Of a stretch of 64,000 bases of DNA, positions 24,120-35,449 are shown one piece after another. The stretch is taken from assembly GCA_936450465.1 (NCBI GenBank), contig OW388305.1, positions 43,031,506 through 43,095,505 on the forward strand. Direction: 5' to 3'. The notes beneath the pieces were generated by a model. The model ran no database searches and was not told the DNA's origin. It worked only from the letters and a program-made list of their open reading frames with translations. Every line of letters begins with the position of its first letter. Within the stretch, counting starts at the first letter, position 1. The stretch comes from Gibbula magus (Eukaryota; Mollusca; Gastropoda; Trochida; Trochidae). The position numbers were made by a program, and so were the translations under genes.

Positions 24120-26361
24120 GGCCCGATTACTTTATTACCTCCCTTGGCTCTCATGCCTTTTCTCCCCAGCCAACCGGGTTCGTATTTTAAAGTGAGTGAC
24201 AGCTTGTCAACTCTGCTCGCTGCGCAAGAAACATATTTAGGAAGGGAATCGTGTAGACAGATTGCCATTCGTCATGAAATGTTCGAACTTCTGAAATTTA
24301 TTTTGATTAAGCGAACTCAAACGAAGGGATCCGAAATGCCAACATTGAAGATAACTAGAAGAGCGTTTGCGGGACACCGCAAAAGCAGAGCAGCTCCGAA
24401 ACTTTGGGTCTCGCCTTTCCCTGTTCCGCCTTCTCCTCAGCATAAATAAAATGGAATTTTTTTTGGACAATTTTTTTTCATTATTCAAGTTATTCTAACA
24501 AGTTGAATCATCACTGGGGTCACTTTTCACAACTTTGTTCTTAAAACCTATTTCTGATTTCAAAATTGGATCAAAAGATTAACATGGCCTTAACCAATAT
24601 CTCATGACCTTGAACTTTGACCTTCAAGGTCACACCATCAATAATTACTTTTCATTGTGTGTAACAATCATGCAATGACTCAAAGTGTTCATTGTTAACA
24701 TAAGGCATATTCACAATAGCACGCTTAAGTTGTGACCTTGCTGCGACCTTGACCTTTGACAGATTTTAGCAAAAACGTTTTCAAATATTGGTCTTTCTCC
24801 ATAGTTGATATATACCAAGTTAGGGCCTGATAGCACAGAAGTTGTTGAAGTTATCGTGTTTACAAGGATTTTTGTAGTGATTTCAGAACTCATGACCTTG
24901 ACCTTTGACCTTGAATGTGAGCATGTCAAAATATTTCCCCAGGTGTACAAGAAAGAAGCTATTTAATGAGGTGTTGATACCTTCATGGAAAAAAGTTATT
25001 TCGTGATTTCAGAACTGGTGATCTTGACCCTATCTGGTGACCTTGACCTTTAAAATTCAAGGTCACACAATCAGTGATCACTTTTCATTGTGTATAACAA
25101 TCATTTAATGATTCAAAGTGTTAATAATTGAAATAAGACATTTTCGCAAAAGCATGCTTAAGTCGTGCCCTCGCTGTGACCTTTGACGGATGTTAGCGAA
25201 AACCTTTTCAAATCTTGGCCTTTCTCCATAGTTGATATACACCAAATAAGAGCCTGATAGCACAAATATTTTTCAAGTTATCGTGTTTACAAGGATTTTT
25301 TTAGCGATTTCAGAACTCGTGACCTTGACCTTCGACCTTGAATGTGAACATTTTAAAATCATCCACATGGTTTATAAGAAATAAGCTATGTATATGAGGT
25401 GTTAATACCTTCTTGGGAAAAGGTTATTTAGTGATTTCAGAACTGGTGACCTTGACCATATTTTGTGACCTTGACCTTTTAAATTCAAGGTCACACAATC
25501 AGTGATCACTTTTCATTGTGTAAAACAATCATTTAACGATTCAAAGTGTTAATAGTTGAAATAAGACATTTTCGCAAAAGCATGCTTAAGTCGTGCCCTC
25601 GCTGTGACCTTGACCTTTGACGGATGTTAGCGAAAACCTTTTCAAATCTTGGCCTTTCTCCATAGTTGATGTACACCAAATAAGAGCCTGATAGTACAAA
25701 TATTGTTCAAGTTATCGTGTTTACAAGGAGTTTTTTTTTAGCGATTTCAGAACTCGTGACCTTGACCTTTGACCTTGAATATGAACATGTCAAAAAAATT
25801 CCCCAGGGGCATAAGTAAGAAGTTATGTATATGAGTTCTCAAAACCTTCTAGGAAAAAAGTTATAGCGAATACAAAACGCGGCGGCGGCGACGGAAACTG
25901 CGCAAAAACTGATAGCAGCTCCGACTTAGTCGGAGCTGCTAATTAAGAAAACAAATGATAGTTAAAACTGCAGTGCAGGACGAAACTCGCACTTGGAAGC
26001 GGATCATGACACAATCCTATCGGGAACAAACACCCGATCGGGATAATAAATAAATGTGACATGTCTCATAAGATTTCACAACATACCATTCAGTCGAATA
26101 AGCTTACATGTAAACAACCCCTTCCGTAAGTCAAATGTAAATATTAACGTTCCGGTCGAATCGATGACGCACTTTTCTGTATCTTGGTAGCAAATACATT
26201 TTCTAAGTTTACTGAACAAGAAAACATCAGTCACTTCACAGTGCTTTCAGTGTACTGTAATTGAATAGGGCCTAAACTTTTCGACGCTACGCTCAACTTC
26301 CCAGCGTAGACCCCTGATTGGATGAAATACCAGCCAAGGAAGGTAATAAAGTTATCGGGTC
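24120..26361. mobile_element. Possible element enclosing the TGACCTTGA repeat
   Basis: GGCCCGATTACTTTATTACC then TCCCTTGGCT at 24120-24149 is inverted at 26332-26361 with about three mismatches. No target duplication was found, so the boundary is tentative. Confidence 0.4.
24490..25941 (+). repeat. Tandem repeat rich in TGACCTTGA motifs
   Basis: Three units of about 430 bp (TTTTCATTGTGTGTAACAAT at about 24649, related starts near 25083 and 25509). Each contains clusters such as TGACCTTGACCTTTGACCTT. It ends with a 12-bp-stem hairpin AGCAGCTCCGAC/TTA/GTCGGAGCTGCT at 25914-25940. Non-coding. Confidence 0.85.
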
Positions 26362-26689
26362 GAGCAGGGTTACTGGGGTTTGATTATTCAAACATCACAT
26401 ATGCTTAAAAGTACCGATTGACCTTTTAATTAATTATATTGTCTTTTCGAATTACTTATTTTTTTAATTATTTGGATCGGACAGAAAAACCAATTTTGAA
26501 AATAATCCGTGTATAATGTGACATAAAAACCTGTGTTTTATTTTCACTGTAGGCATTAGTGCACAAAGTAACGGGCCATTCCACTTTAATTTGATGAAAG
26601 TTTGAAGGCTGTGAAAATCAAAACCTCTGGTGCATAAACGTGTTTGTTTAAGACTGTAGGCGTTTGTCCCTGTAGGCGTTATTAGATAA

Positions 26690-26825
26690 ATTGGATCCCT
26701 TTAAGAAGCCCGGCCCTTATTGGAGGCCCGACTCGTTTTCATTTAAAGGTACCTTTACCCCCGGCTGCTATTTGAGGCCCGGCTCCTATGTGAGGCCCGG
26801 CCCCTTTTAGAGGAAATACGGCACG
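26690..26825 (-). repeat. GAGGCCCGG repeat, copy 2
   Basis: Units of TATTGGAGGCCCGGCT-type end in TTTTAGAGGAAATACGGCA, the reversed start of the 61.3-kb repeat. Confidence 0.6.
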
Positions 26826-26829
26826 CTCC

Positions 26830-28620
26830 GATAAATTAGTGATTATAGAGTTATCGAATCGTATACTCTGGATTATCGAGAAGGCCTTACCTATGAGTCG
26901 ATCCGAAAAAAAAGTGAAAACTTTCAAAACAGAATACAGCAGAGGGAATTGAACCCATAACTCTTCTCACTGAAGTTGGTTGAAGACATGTAGAATAATT
27001 ATTGATATCTATTCGGCTCTCCTCGAATCTTTATTTTTAATTTGCTTTATACACTTGAATTTCCTCATGTTACAATTACATTCGCATCTGCCTGTAATAT
27101 CCACGAAGGTAGGCCCCCAAGTGGTTTAATTGTAAAAGGAAATTGAGTGGTAAACAGAATCTACATATATACGCCGCAGAATGGAAACTGTAAAAGCTGT
27201 CTATGTAGGCTAATCAAACGTCTTGATGTAGAATCTACAGTGACTGAAAGTGATGGAGAGGAATAGAATTATTACATATTTGGCTAATTTAAGTTAAGTA
27301 CATTGACAAAATTTTAAACCGAACTGTTCATTGATGTATTTCGAACTTTGATTACAAAGAAATGCTGCAGTGAGAAAATATGGTATGACTGAATCAGAGC
27401 GGAAGACTTGTTCAAAAGTACAACAAACAAACTATCCGGACGGGACATAACATGCGCGCTCAGTGTTTACGTTACTGCTAGGTTTGGGCATCTTGGAAAA
27501 GTAGGTCAGTTATTATCAAAATGGATTGTAGTTTCCGATTCTGGAATGCAGAATCATGTACTGAATTAGTACGAAAGCGCTCATTATGCGTAATATTATT
27601 TGTAATCAATATAAAGTAAACAAGTTTATTAAAGTTTCTAATGGCAAAATAAGGAGAAATTCTGTTGATATGACAAATACAGAAAAACCAAATTCCACAT
27701 CTGTTTGTGCCAATTATTTCGGATTACCCACAGTGTCACGTGCTTCATAATTTGCTACAGCTCTGTTCATTGGTCATTAGAATTGTAAAGATACAAAGAC
27801 AACGTATGTCATTGGATGAAAGTTGTTTAGAAAATTCCACCTGTAATATAGCGTGAATATCAACACCTAATAACTTGGGGGCGTGTGCGCCCCCCAAGCA
27901 ATAAAGGCGAATTTACAGCCTGTCCTACCCTCAAAACGTTGTCTTGTTTGTTATTTTTCTTGCTAGGAATAGCAGTCACTTGGTATTCTACCATGACATT
28001 GCTTGATACTCGATTCTGATTGGTTCTCCAGAAAAATCAAACGTGATCACATTCTTGATTGAACCTCCTCTGATTTTAGCGCCGCTTCACCGCGTATTGA
28101 CGCATCTACCTTGTGACATCACAATCTATCTGAACAAACCGCCGATTCTAAAGTGTGCTCTACTTGTGAAGAGTAACTGATACTATAAATCAAATTAATC
28201 TTTCCTGTAGCGTGTTTTAGAGCTACATTAAATGATAGATTAGCAAGACCAACATCGTCAGTAACAAGATCTTCAAATAACGACACTAAGTCTTACGCAG
28301 TTGAGAAAGCGAGCAAAGGCAATGACGGAGCTGAAGTGAAAACCGAGCGTAACGTTTGCAAAATAAGAAATACATATGTCATTACATCTGCACACCTACG
28401 TGTATAATTAGAATATGCATTCCTTACCCGAATGAGACAGTTACCCTCCTCACCTGGAACACTTCATTTTAATAAATACAAGTCCTCAAGCTCGTCATTC
28501 ACAGCTGCTGGCAAACGGTAGCCATTTTGAACGTCGCGCGATATGTTTATGAGGATTATTCCAAAAATGCGAAATTCAGGAAATACGAATCTTGATTTTG
28601 TGAACGCGAATGTTATTGAA
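26830..28620. other. No gene seen; one GC-rich hairpin
   Basis: Non-coding AT-rich sequence. The only structure noted is CTTGGGGGCGTGTGCGCCCCCCAAG at 27875-27899, a short GC-rich hairpin. Confidence 0.5.
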
Positions 28621-28626
28621 AATTGA

Positions 28627-28651
28627 CCCCCCCCCCCCCCCCCCCCCCCCC
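28627..28651 (+). repeat. C25 homopolymer
   Basis: Twenty-five consecutive C in an AT-rich, non-coding context. Confidence 0.95.
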
Positions 28652-28840
28652 TAATAAATGACACATATATTAGATTTTTTTAAAGGGTTAAAGAGAACTT
28701 ATATTTTTATTTTTTGTACGAAATCGCTGCTGTTTTCACAAAGGATTTTTCGAACGTAATTCGGAGCTCGCGCCCTGCCGTTGTATGCACTGTCAGCATC
28801 CGACAAAAAGAGTCTCATGGTAAAACGGTCATGGTAGAAT

Positions 28841-28955
28841 GGAGATAAACCTACTGTGTTTGAAAATCACGCGTTCGGTTTCAATTTTAAATTTACTCGC
28901 CATATCAATCCAGTATAACATGTCTCTGATTTTCAAACACAGTAGGTTTATCTCC
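28841..28955. mobile_element. 115-bp mini-element with perfect 29-bp inverted ends
   Basis: GGAGATAAACCTACTGTGTT and onward at 28841-28869 is exactly inverted at 28927-28955. The spacer is 57 bases. It lies upstream of the sulfotransferase gene. Confidence 0.85.
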
Positions 28956-29249
28956 TAATTAGTCACAGGATACAAATAGCAATGTTGAATGGTTGATACA
29001 ACGGGACGAAGCTGTTACGTCACGACCTTCCCGCCCGGGAGACTTGAAAACGACATAAACAAGTGGACGAAATTATAATGCAGTGTCTCCGATACTGTGT
29101 GGACGAAATTACCCGATATACATATATATATACGACGCACACCTATTTCATTCATAAGAGTTACCCCCTTAGAATATCAGCCAATCATTTTTTCTTATAA
29201 CAAAGACTCTTCGCCTCGGGCTGATTGTTGACCGAGAAGTGCCGATAGA

Positions 29250-29320
29250 TACACCCAGTCCGGCCGCTAGGCCAGTTCGGCCGCTCAAAGTAACCCAGTT
29301 CGGCCGCCAGTTCACCCGAA
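29250..29320 (+). promoter_or_regulatory. CpG-rich repeated motif upstream of the sulfotransferase gene
   Basis: Three copies of CAGT(C/T)CGGCCGC occur in about 55 bases in an otherwise AT-rich region, about 100 bases before the putative 5' UTR donor. The position suggests a core promoter or activator cluster, but no TATA or initiator can be assigned with confidence. Confidence 0.35.
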
Positions 29321-29339
29321 GGTTAAATTATCTTGTCTC

Positions 29340-29414
29340 GCTGATATTCTCCCGCAGTGAGGGTTAGTGAGGTCAGCCGTAAGACTGGACGAAATATTTG
29401 AGGACTTTTCACAG
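29340..29414 (+). other. Probable 5' UTR exon of the sulfotransferase gene
   Basis: A consensus donor (CACAG then GTAAGT) at 29414/29415 lies 705 bases before the acceptor at 30119. That acceptor opens the coding exon 11 bases before the ATG. The 5' limit of this non-coding exon is my estimate. Confidence 0.5.
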
Positions 29415-30130
29415 GTAAGTCCTAAAGCCTTGAAATGAGGGTAAAGGTGACTTTTGAAGATCGATGCGAGTTTGTCATCTCATATGGTTGATAGCAGGAA
29501 GGTATGAAACTATCTCATTTCTCAATGACAATCATAGACATGAGATATGTGATATCATTCACGTTCAGGACGACGATCTCTTTCAGCGCCATTTTGAATT
29601 CAGTGTTTTCAAAAGTCACGTTTTGTTAATAATACATTTCTTGAAGAACATACGCTTCACCCACTGTATTGTGCACATGTGTGCGGCGAGTATCATCAAG
29701 ACTGCCTAGATGTTAAGGTTTTGTGGGAAAACCTGTCCCCACTGGAGCATTAGAGCGGTTATTCGTACCAAGTTATATTACAGAGATAAAGGGGTAACAA
29801 TAAACTAACATATTCGGAAATCAGGTAATGTTTAAAGCAGTTCAGCAATTTATAACAAATAGTAAACATTTCTCGTGACTGAAGCATGTCTCTGTAAATA
29901 ACTTTCTACTGTGTCTGTATTATGTTATATTCTCATTACAAGTCTGTTGTTATACCTATCATTTTGTAAATACAGGGGAGAAGGTTTGCTACATTGGGCC
30001 TAATAAATAAAAAAATTTAAAATCAGTGCATCTTTTAGCTGACGTCAGTCGAAACAAACTGTACAACCCAGTGTGAGATTACATGATATTCCGACTATAT
30101 TGTGTATTTTTCATTTCAGGTTCTACCACC

Positions 30131-31423
30131 ATGCCGATTTTATCTTTACTGGGGTCGACTCTCTTCATCATATCTATAAGTCTTCTAAAATCGATGTATA
30201 AACTAATTCAGCAGGTCACGTGGTATATTAATGGCATCCATGCATCACGTGACAAGGCCTGCTACGAACGTGCAGTGCACGTGCAGAAGGTTCTATGGGG
30301 CAAGAGACTAAATCACCGTCAGCCAAGCTCCTCAAGTCAATTTATAACATCCCATGTTGAATTTGCTCATCCAAAGATCCTCCTTGATCCAAACATATCC
30401 TTATATGGACTGGACAAGAAAGAAGCTACTTTCCTTAAGACTAAGACCAGTGTTAATATTTTTAGCTCCGACACACACCCTTTCATGAAATGGGCCCAAG
30501 CGGATAATTCTGAAATGGTTTACACAATGCCCCTTTGGGCCTTCAATAGGTTCGCTGAAGAAGTGGGCGATCCTGTGTTACCAGTTGTATGGATATCAAA
30601 CATCGGACGATGCGGGTCTACACTGTTGGGACAAGTCTTCGAGAAATTACCAGGAACCATTTCTATTGGAGAGCCTGACGCACTCTTGGCCTTGACATTG
30701 TTAAATAAAGGCGAGCAGATATCTAAACAGGAAGCACGTGATCTTCTCCGAAGTGTGATTCGAATACAATGTAGAACCCTGCCTGGCGCTCGGAGGGTTG
30801 TTCTGAAAACAGCGATGCAGACCTTTGCTGAGGTTAAGGATATTTATACCATGTTTCCCAAAATCAAACATGTTTTTCTATATCGAAAGATTTTACCATT
30901 TGCAAAATCCATGAAGGGAGTGTTGGAAGGAAATTCAAGGGGAATCGTATTTAACAAAGTGTTTGACTGGGTTTCAATGCTGCAAAACAGGAAGTACAGA
31001 GAGAGTGTTCGCATCGACCGCGATAATCACTTCTTGGAAGACTTTGCATCGACTCTGAATTGGTTGGGCTTGTGCGTTTTACTGGCTGTTGCAGTCATAC
31101 AACGCTACAAGGAATTTGTTGACCAAGGTATACCAATGTTTGCCATTCTTTACGATGATCTGAATTTGCATAATGAAGAAATAGTCGCAGAAATGTTTCG
31201 AAGGCTGGATATTCCTCATAAATATGTGTTAATTGGTTTGAAAGCTTTTGAAGAAGATTCGCAGAGAGAGACGTATCTCAGTAGGAAGATGATAGGCGAC
31301 AGGAGAGAGTTGTCACCTCGGGAGATGTCTGTAACAAACGAAATTCTCCGAAGATATGGCTTCCCTCCGTGTGATGTAGCAATCGATGTCCCGAATAGGA
31401 TTTCTCCTCCAAATCATGACTAA
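30131..31423 (+). CDS. Sulfotransferase-like type II membrane protein
   Basis: The 430-residue product looks like a PAPS-dependent sulfotransferase, which transfers sulfate to a carbohydrate or protein acceptor, probably in the Golgi. Residues 2-25 form a hydrophobic segment fitting a type II signal anchor. Residues 154-166 (WISNIGRCGSTLL) match the 5'-phosphosulfate-binding loop. KHVFLYRKILPFAKSM at about 246-261 fits the 3'-phosphate-binding motif, with Arg252 and Ser260. I chose the ATG at 30131 because it sits in a strong Kozak context (ACCACCATGC), just inside an exon that begins after the acceptor TTTCATTTCAG at 30119. An in-frame ATG at 30083 would lie in the intron. The coding region is uninterrupted and ends in TAA. 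The acceptor substrate cannot be read from the sequence. Confidence 0.82.
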   Translation: MPILSLLGSTLFIISISLLKSMYKLIQQVTWYINGIHASRDKACYERAVHVQKVLWGKRLNHRQPSSSSQFITSHVEFAHPKILLDPNISLYGLDKKEATFLKTKTSVNIFSSDTHPFMKWAQADNSEMVYTMPLWAFNRFAEEVGDPVLPVVWISNIGRCGSTLLGQVFEKLPGTISIGEPDALLALTLLNKGEQISKQEARDLLRSVIRIQCRTLPGARRVVLKTAMQTFAEVKDIYTMFPKIKHVFLYRKILPFAKSMKGVLEGNSRGIVFNKVFDWVSMLQNRKYRESVRIDRDNHFLEDFASTLNWLGLCVLLAVAVIQRYKEFVDQGIPMFAILYDDLNLHNEEIVAEMFRRLDIPHKYVLIGLKAFEEDSQRETYLSRKMIGDRRELSPREMSVTNEILRRYGFPPCDVAIDVPNRISPPNHD

Positions 31424-31502
31424 GAACACTCTGAAATTCTCTGAAAGCACTATATATGCAGATATAAGACTTGAATCATGTTTTTCTATATAATCCATGT
31501 AA

Positions 31503-31703
31503 CGATATCCAGGGGCACGCCAACTTTGTCTGCACGCAGTAAGGTTTGGGTGCAATGCTACACCCATGGTTCGCTAGTTCCAGCCGATGCTCGCAATGTA
31601 TAGCCACGTGGCGTTGCGGGCTTTCTCCCTGCCATAATACTAGCAGCGATATAAGTGAAATACTCTTCAAAGCAGCGTTAAACCCCAACTCATCTCACCT
31701 CAC
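31503..31703 (+). mobile_element. 5'-truncated SINE in the sulfotransferase 3' region
   Basis: It shares GTAAGGTTTGGGTGCAATGC, ACGTGGCGTTGCGGGCTTTC and the tail AGCGTTAAACCCCAACTCAT with the 21.7-kb copy but lacks the tRNA head. ACGATATCC and ACGTTATCC flank it as a possible imperfect target duplication. Confidence 0.8.
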
Positions 31704-31755
31704 GTTATCCTTGCTTTCCCACAAGCGCTGCCCCTGAAGCGCTGCCCCTGTTCAC

Positions 31756-31761
31756 AATAAA
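31756..31761 (+). terminator. Candidate polyadenylation signal of the sulfotransferase gene
   Basis: AATAAA lies 333 bases after the stop codon. A truncated SINE sits between the stop and this signal, so the SINE would form part of the 3' UTR if the site is used. Confidence 0.4.
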
Positions 31762-31984
31762 GTAGTTATTATCAAGAAATCCTTGTTTTCACTTTTCACT
31801 TTTCAATAGCACTTCAAATACCTATCTCTGCTTAATCAACACCTTTTGTCTCTTCCAAGACAGAAATTGGTCTTCATGTATGAAAAGGAAAAGGACAATT
31901 TGAAATTGAAGCTTCGAGGAAAAATATATGCATAACCGAAAAATCAATGTTCATTTGCGTTGTTTTTTTATAAATTAATAAATA

Positions 31985-32330
31985 AATAACAAGCAAATGT
32001 CACTGGGGCGAGATGATCCCCTGCCAAAATTTAATACATCAAATTCAAAACATAATTTAAAGGTCACAAAATTCTACTGGGCCCTGAATCTTCCCTAAAA
32101 GAACAAAGGTGTAAGATATGATGAGAATCCAATGAACAGTTGTTGAGATATCCAACTGACGAGCTTAACATGCAATGTAACAAGCTGAAAATGAAAAGTT
32201 CTGCTGTGACCTGGAAACAATTTCAAGAACACCAAATTCTTACCAGCCCTTTGCCCTCCCAAGCAGAACAAGTATTTGTCACAAAGGTGACCATATCACA
32301 TAATCAAGAAATGAGCGAAAACACACAGTG
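31985..32330 (-). mobile_element. Reversed relative of the 18.8-kb repeat
   Basis: On the minus strand it matches TGTTCATTGGATTCTC, ATATCTTACACC and GGGAAGATTCAGGGCCCAGT of the 19.2-kb sequence. The open frame here is not a gene. Confidence 0.6.
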
Positions 32331-32410
32331 TTTCTACAGCGTTGTGCGGTTTTCATGTTTGATTCAATCCACAGGAGCGTGTGTCGCTTAGAAACAGCGT
32401 TTGAAATACA

Positions 32411-32800
32411 CATACCCATTTATTACCCATATGGTTGAAATAACCGAGTTTATATTTTTGATATGAGCACATGTTCAAATATTACGTTTGCCTAGAAACG
32501 ATTGTTTCACCGCGGCTTCTCGTATTTTGCTGTCTGTGACATCAAAAAACGATTGTTCGTGACGTCACTGTAGCTAGCTGTCGCAAGAGAAGTCGGCCGG
32601 TTTCTGACTATTTTTATGCGAAACAAATGGAATAGAAGGGGCAATTAAGACATTATTACACTCGAAAGTGTGTCATTTGACTTTCACGAAACTCGTGCAA
32701 ATTTGTGTATAACCCTCGCTCTCGCTCGGGCAATACACAAATTCACACTCGTTTCGTAAAAGTCATATGGCACACTTCCTCGGGTAATAATCTCTATATA
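32411..32800 (+). mobile_element. Hairpin-headed element, family A (full)
   Basis: The tail TATTACCCATATGGTTGAAA is followed by a core with GTGACGTCACTGTAG and then a hairpin about 65 bases per arm (ATTATTACACTCGAAAGTGT versus CTTCCTCGGGTAATAAT). Confidence 0.75.
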
Positions 32801-33105
32801 CAAAATGTAGACCCTACCCTACTACTATATAAAAGGAAAGGGATGTAACTACGAAACCACCCCATGCTCATTCAAACTCATATTTCGCATCAACAATTTT
32901 TGTATGGCACAGTCGATGACTATGATACGAAAGCTGAATGAATTCCCCACTAGAAATGGTCACAATCGGATCATTATTTCAAATGGTATGCGACAAGACT
33001 ATATCGCTACCTACAAATTGTCAAGCCAATTTCCCGACTCACGAAAATCCTCGAAAACTCCTCTTTTAAAATCGGTTATTAATTCCAGCAATGTTGACAG
33101 CACCT

Positions 33106-33328
33106 CAACGTCCAAACGCAAGACATAACTCTTGCCAGTCTGCGTTACTGGCTGATTTAAGCCTTGCGGTATTTCCCTCGCTTTGTTGTGCCTAGATAGT
33201 GAATCGCTGCACCAGAAATGCATAGTGGGCCTGGATTTCTAAGCCCAGCTTTTTTAAGGAAAAACTACCAGGCCTAAATCAGCCAGTAATGGAGATTAGC
33301 AAGAGTTATGCCTTGCATTGGGAAGTTG
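33106..33328. mobile_element. 223-bp MITE, copy 1 of 4
   Basis: CAACGTCCAAACGCAAG to CTTGCATTGGGAAGTTG, with about 70-bp inverted arms. ACAGCACCT flanks both sides (33097-33105 and 33329-33337), a perfect 9-bp target duplication. Confidence 0.9.
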
Positions 33329-33480
33329 ACAGCACCTATGAATCGGCAGATTCGAACCGCATAGTTAAACTACAGAAATAAAAACATATTACAACACCTA
33401 CATATCATTTCTCCGACTGATCTACGGCATTTTGTCTCATCGCCATGCAGTGGCCAATCGGTTCGCTTGCCATTTATGAC

Positions 33481-33596
33481 CTTGACATTCAGTTGAACCG
33501 GAGTGTCCCATATCCAGGTACTAGGGCCTATTAGCGAGAACGAAGGCCCTGGAACCTGGATCTCGGCTTCTCAGGGTCAATTGAATGTCAAGTTCC
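33481..33596. repeat. Imperfect foldback repeat
   Basis: CTTGACATTCAGTTGAACCG ... CCAGGTACTAGGGCCT is matched in reverse by AGGCCCTGGAACCTGGATCT ... CAATTGAATGTCAAG. Confidence 0.6.
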
Positions 33597-34454
33597 GAAT
33601 GGTTTCCTGAAATTGGATAATTTTGATGCCACGGCCGAAAAAAGGTTTGGAGGCTAATTTTGAAATTTTAAAATTTGGAATAACCTAAGACGACGCTGTA
33701 TCAAATTAAATACCTGGTTGCTGTTTCGTGCAATCTAGGAATTATCACAATTGTGAGCTCACAATCTGCAGATTGTACAAACAATCTAGGAATGTTTCAC
33801 CATTCCTAGATTGTTTAAACAATCTGCAGATTGTGTGACCGGAACAACCTAAGAATAATCACAATCTAGGAAAATATTTCCTTGCAGTTACAGGTGGTGG
33901 ATTTCTGATTTCGGTAGATTCGGTAGATTCATTTCCGTATACCGTATTTCAAATGGAATTAATACGTTACATTCTGACAGTTTTCAGCTGATGTTTCTAT
34001 TTAAGCTCCCGACTGCATCGATTCCTAGATTGTGAGGAGCGTTTTACTCGTTTCCCTTTCTTATCTACCTGGTAAAACGGTCGATTCCTAGATTGTGATG
34101 GGCTTTTTATTCGTTTCTCTATCTCTATCAACCCAATAAGGGGTCAATTCATAGATTGTGAAGGGTTTCAGTAACTGCCAATTATATGGGACGATGAAAT
34201 ATCATAACCCTTCAAAATCTAGGAATCGGTAGATAAGATAAGACAAGAGTTATATATAAACGCACTTCACAATCTACGAATCTACGAATATACCCTTATA
34301 AACGTTAGTATAGGAAGGGAAACGAGTAAAATGGTCATCACAATCTAGGAATGGACATGTATATAGTCTGCAGATAAGGTGGATAAACGAGTTAAAAGCG
34401 TTTCACAATCAAGGAATCTATCCTTAATTTGGCAGATGGGATATCATAACCATT

Positions 34455-34850
34455 CACCATCTAAGAATCGACCCCTATAGTCGGAAGTTGAAATATCCGA
34501 ACCCTTCACAATCTAGGAATCGACCCCTATAGTCGGAAGTTGAAATATCACAACCCTTCACAATCTAGGAATCGACCCCTATAGTAGGAAGTTGAAATAT
34601 CCGAACCCTTGACAATCTAGGAATCGACCCCTATAGTAGGAAGTTGAAATATCACAACCCTTCACAATCTAGGAATCGACCTCTATAGTAGGAAGTTGAA
34701 ATATCACAACCCTTCACAATCTAGGAATCGACCTCTATAGTCGGAAGTTGAAATATCACAACCCTTCACAATCTAGGAATCGACCTCTATAAGGAAGTTG
34801 AAATATCACAACCCTTCACAATCTAGGAAATGATCCCAATAGTCGTTAGA
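34455..34850 (+). repeat. 52-bp tandem array
   Basis: Seven to eight units with consensus ACAATCTAGGAATCGACCCC then TATAGTNGGAAGTTGAAATA then TCACAACCCTTC. Starts at about 34508, 34560, 34612, 34664, 34716 and 34768 give a 52-bp period. Confidence 0.93.
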
Positions 34851-34976
34851 TGATATTTATCGACTCCTGTACTCGGTAGACATGATATAGACAGCGCTTC
34901 ACAATCCGTAATCGGTAGTATAGATAGAGAAACGAGTACAGCACTCTCCACAATCTGGGAAAGGACCCCTATAGGT

Positions 34977-35090
34977 GGTCTGATCGCGGTCAACTGCATT
35001 CTGACTGCAGTCTGATCGCGGTCAACTGCATTCTGACTGCATTCTGATCGCAGTCAACTGCATTCAGATTGCAGTCTGATCGCGGTAGAT
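34977..35090 (+). repeat. 32-bp tandem array
   Basis: Just over three units of a 32-bp repeat containing TCTGATCGCGGTCAACTGCA then TTCTGACTGCAG, just after the 52-bp array in the same element. Confidence 0.9.
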
Positions 35091-35449
35091 ACCGGTAAAG
35101 ATATCTGCAACCGTCTGTACATATTATAGAGAAAAGGAAAAAACTGTAAAGCACTAATCAATCCATCATCCATGAAACGATGCTTAGGACAGATATAGTA
35201 TATACATCCAAACAAATGACATAGTGTCCTATAGTGTTAGCGGTCTCAGATTGTTAGGGTCGAACAATCTGCATATTGTTTGAACAATTTAGGAATGGTA
35301 AACTTTCCTAGATTGTGAGCTCGCAATCTAGAGATTGTTCGAACAATCTGCAGATTGTGATATACCCTAGATGGTTCGTAACATGTACAGGCTTTACTTC
35401 TACAGATGAACTTTAAAAAAGCTGCAGAAGCACCGTATTAATAAATTTG

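Larger units (their letters stand above)
33733..35395. mobile_element. CAATCTAGGAAT element with tandem arrays
   Basis: About 140 bases at each end are imperfect inverted copies built of short palindromes around CAATCTGCAGATTG and CCTAGATTG. The interior repeats CAATCTAGGAAT many times and holds two tandem arrays. No open frame or transposase is seen. Structure suggests a non-autonomous foldback or Helitron-like element; the mechanism is unknown. Confidence 0.6.

Noticed and set aside
24144..24449. 101-codon frame before the TGACCTTGA repeat
   Set aside because: Composition and lack of motifs suggest chance; a conflicting frame lies on the other strand.
30083..30130. Upstream in-frame ATG of the sulfotransferase
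   Set aside because: It precedes a strong splice acceptor at 30119 and so lies in the intron; the ATG at 30131 has a better context.
34455..34850. Regularly spaced repeats resembling a CRISPR array
   Set aside because: The whole 52-bp unit is repeated with no unique spacers, and the genome is eukaryotic.
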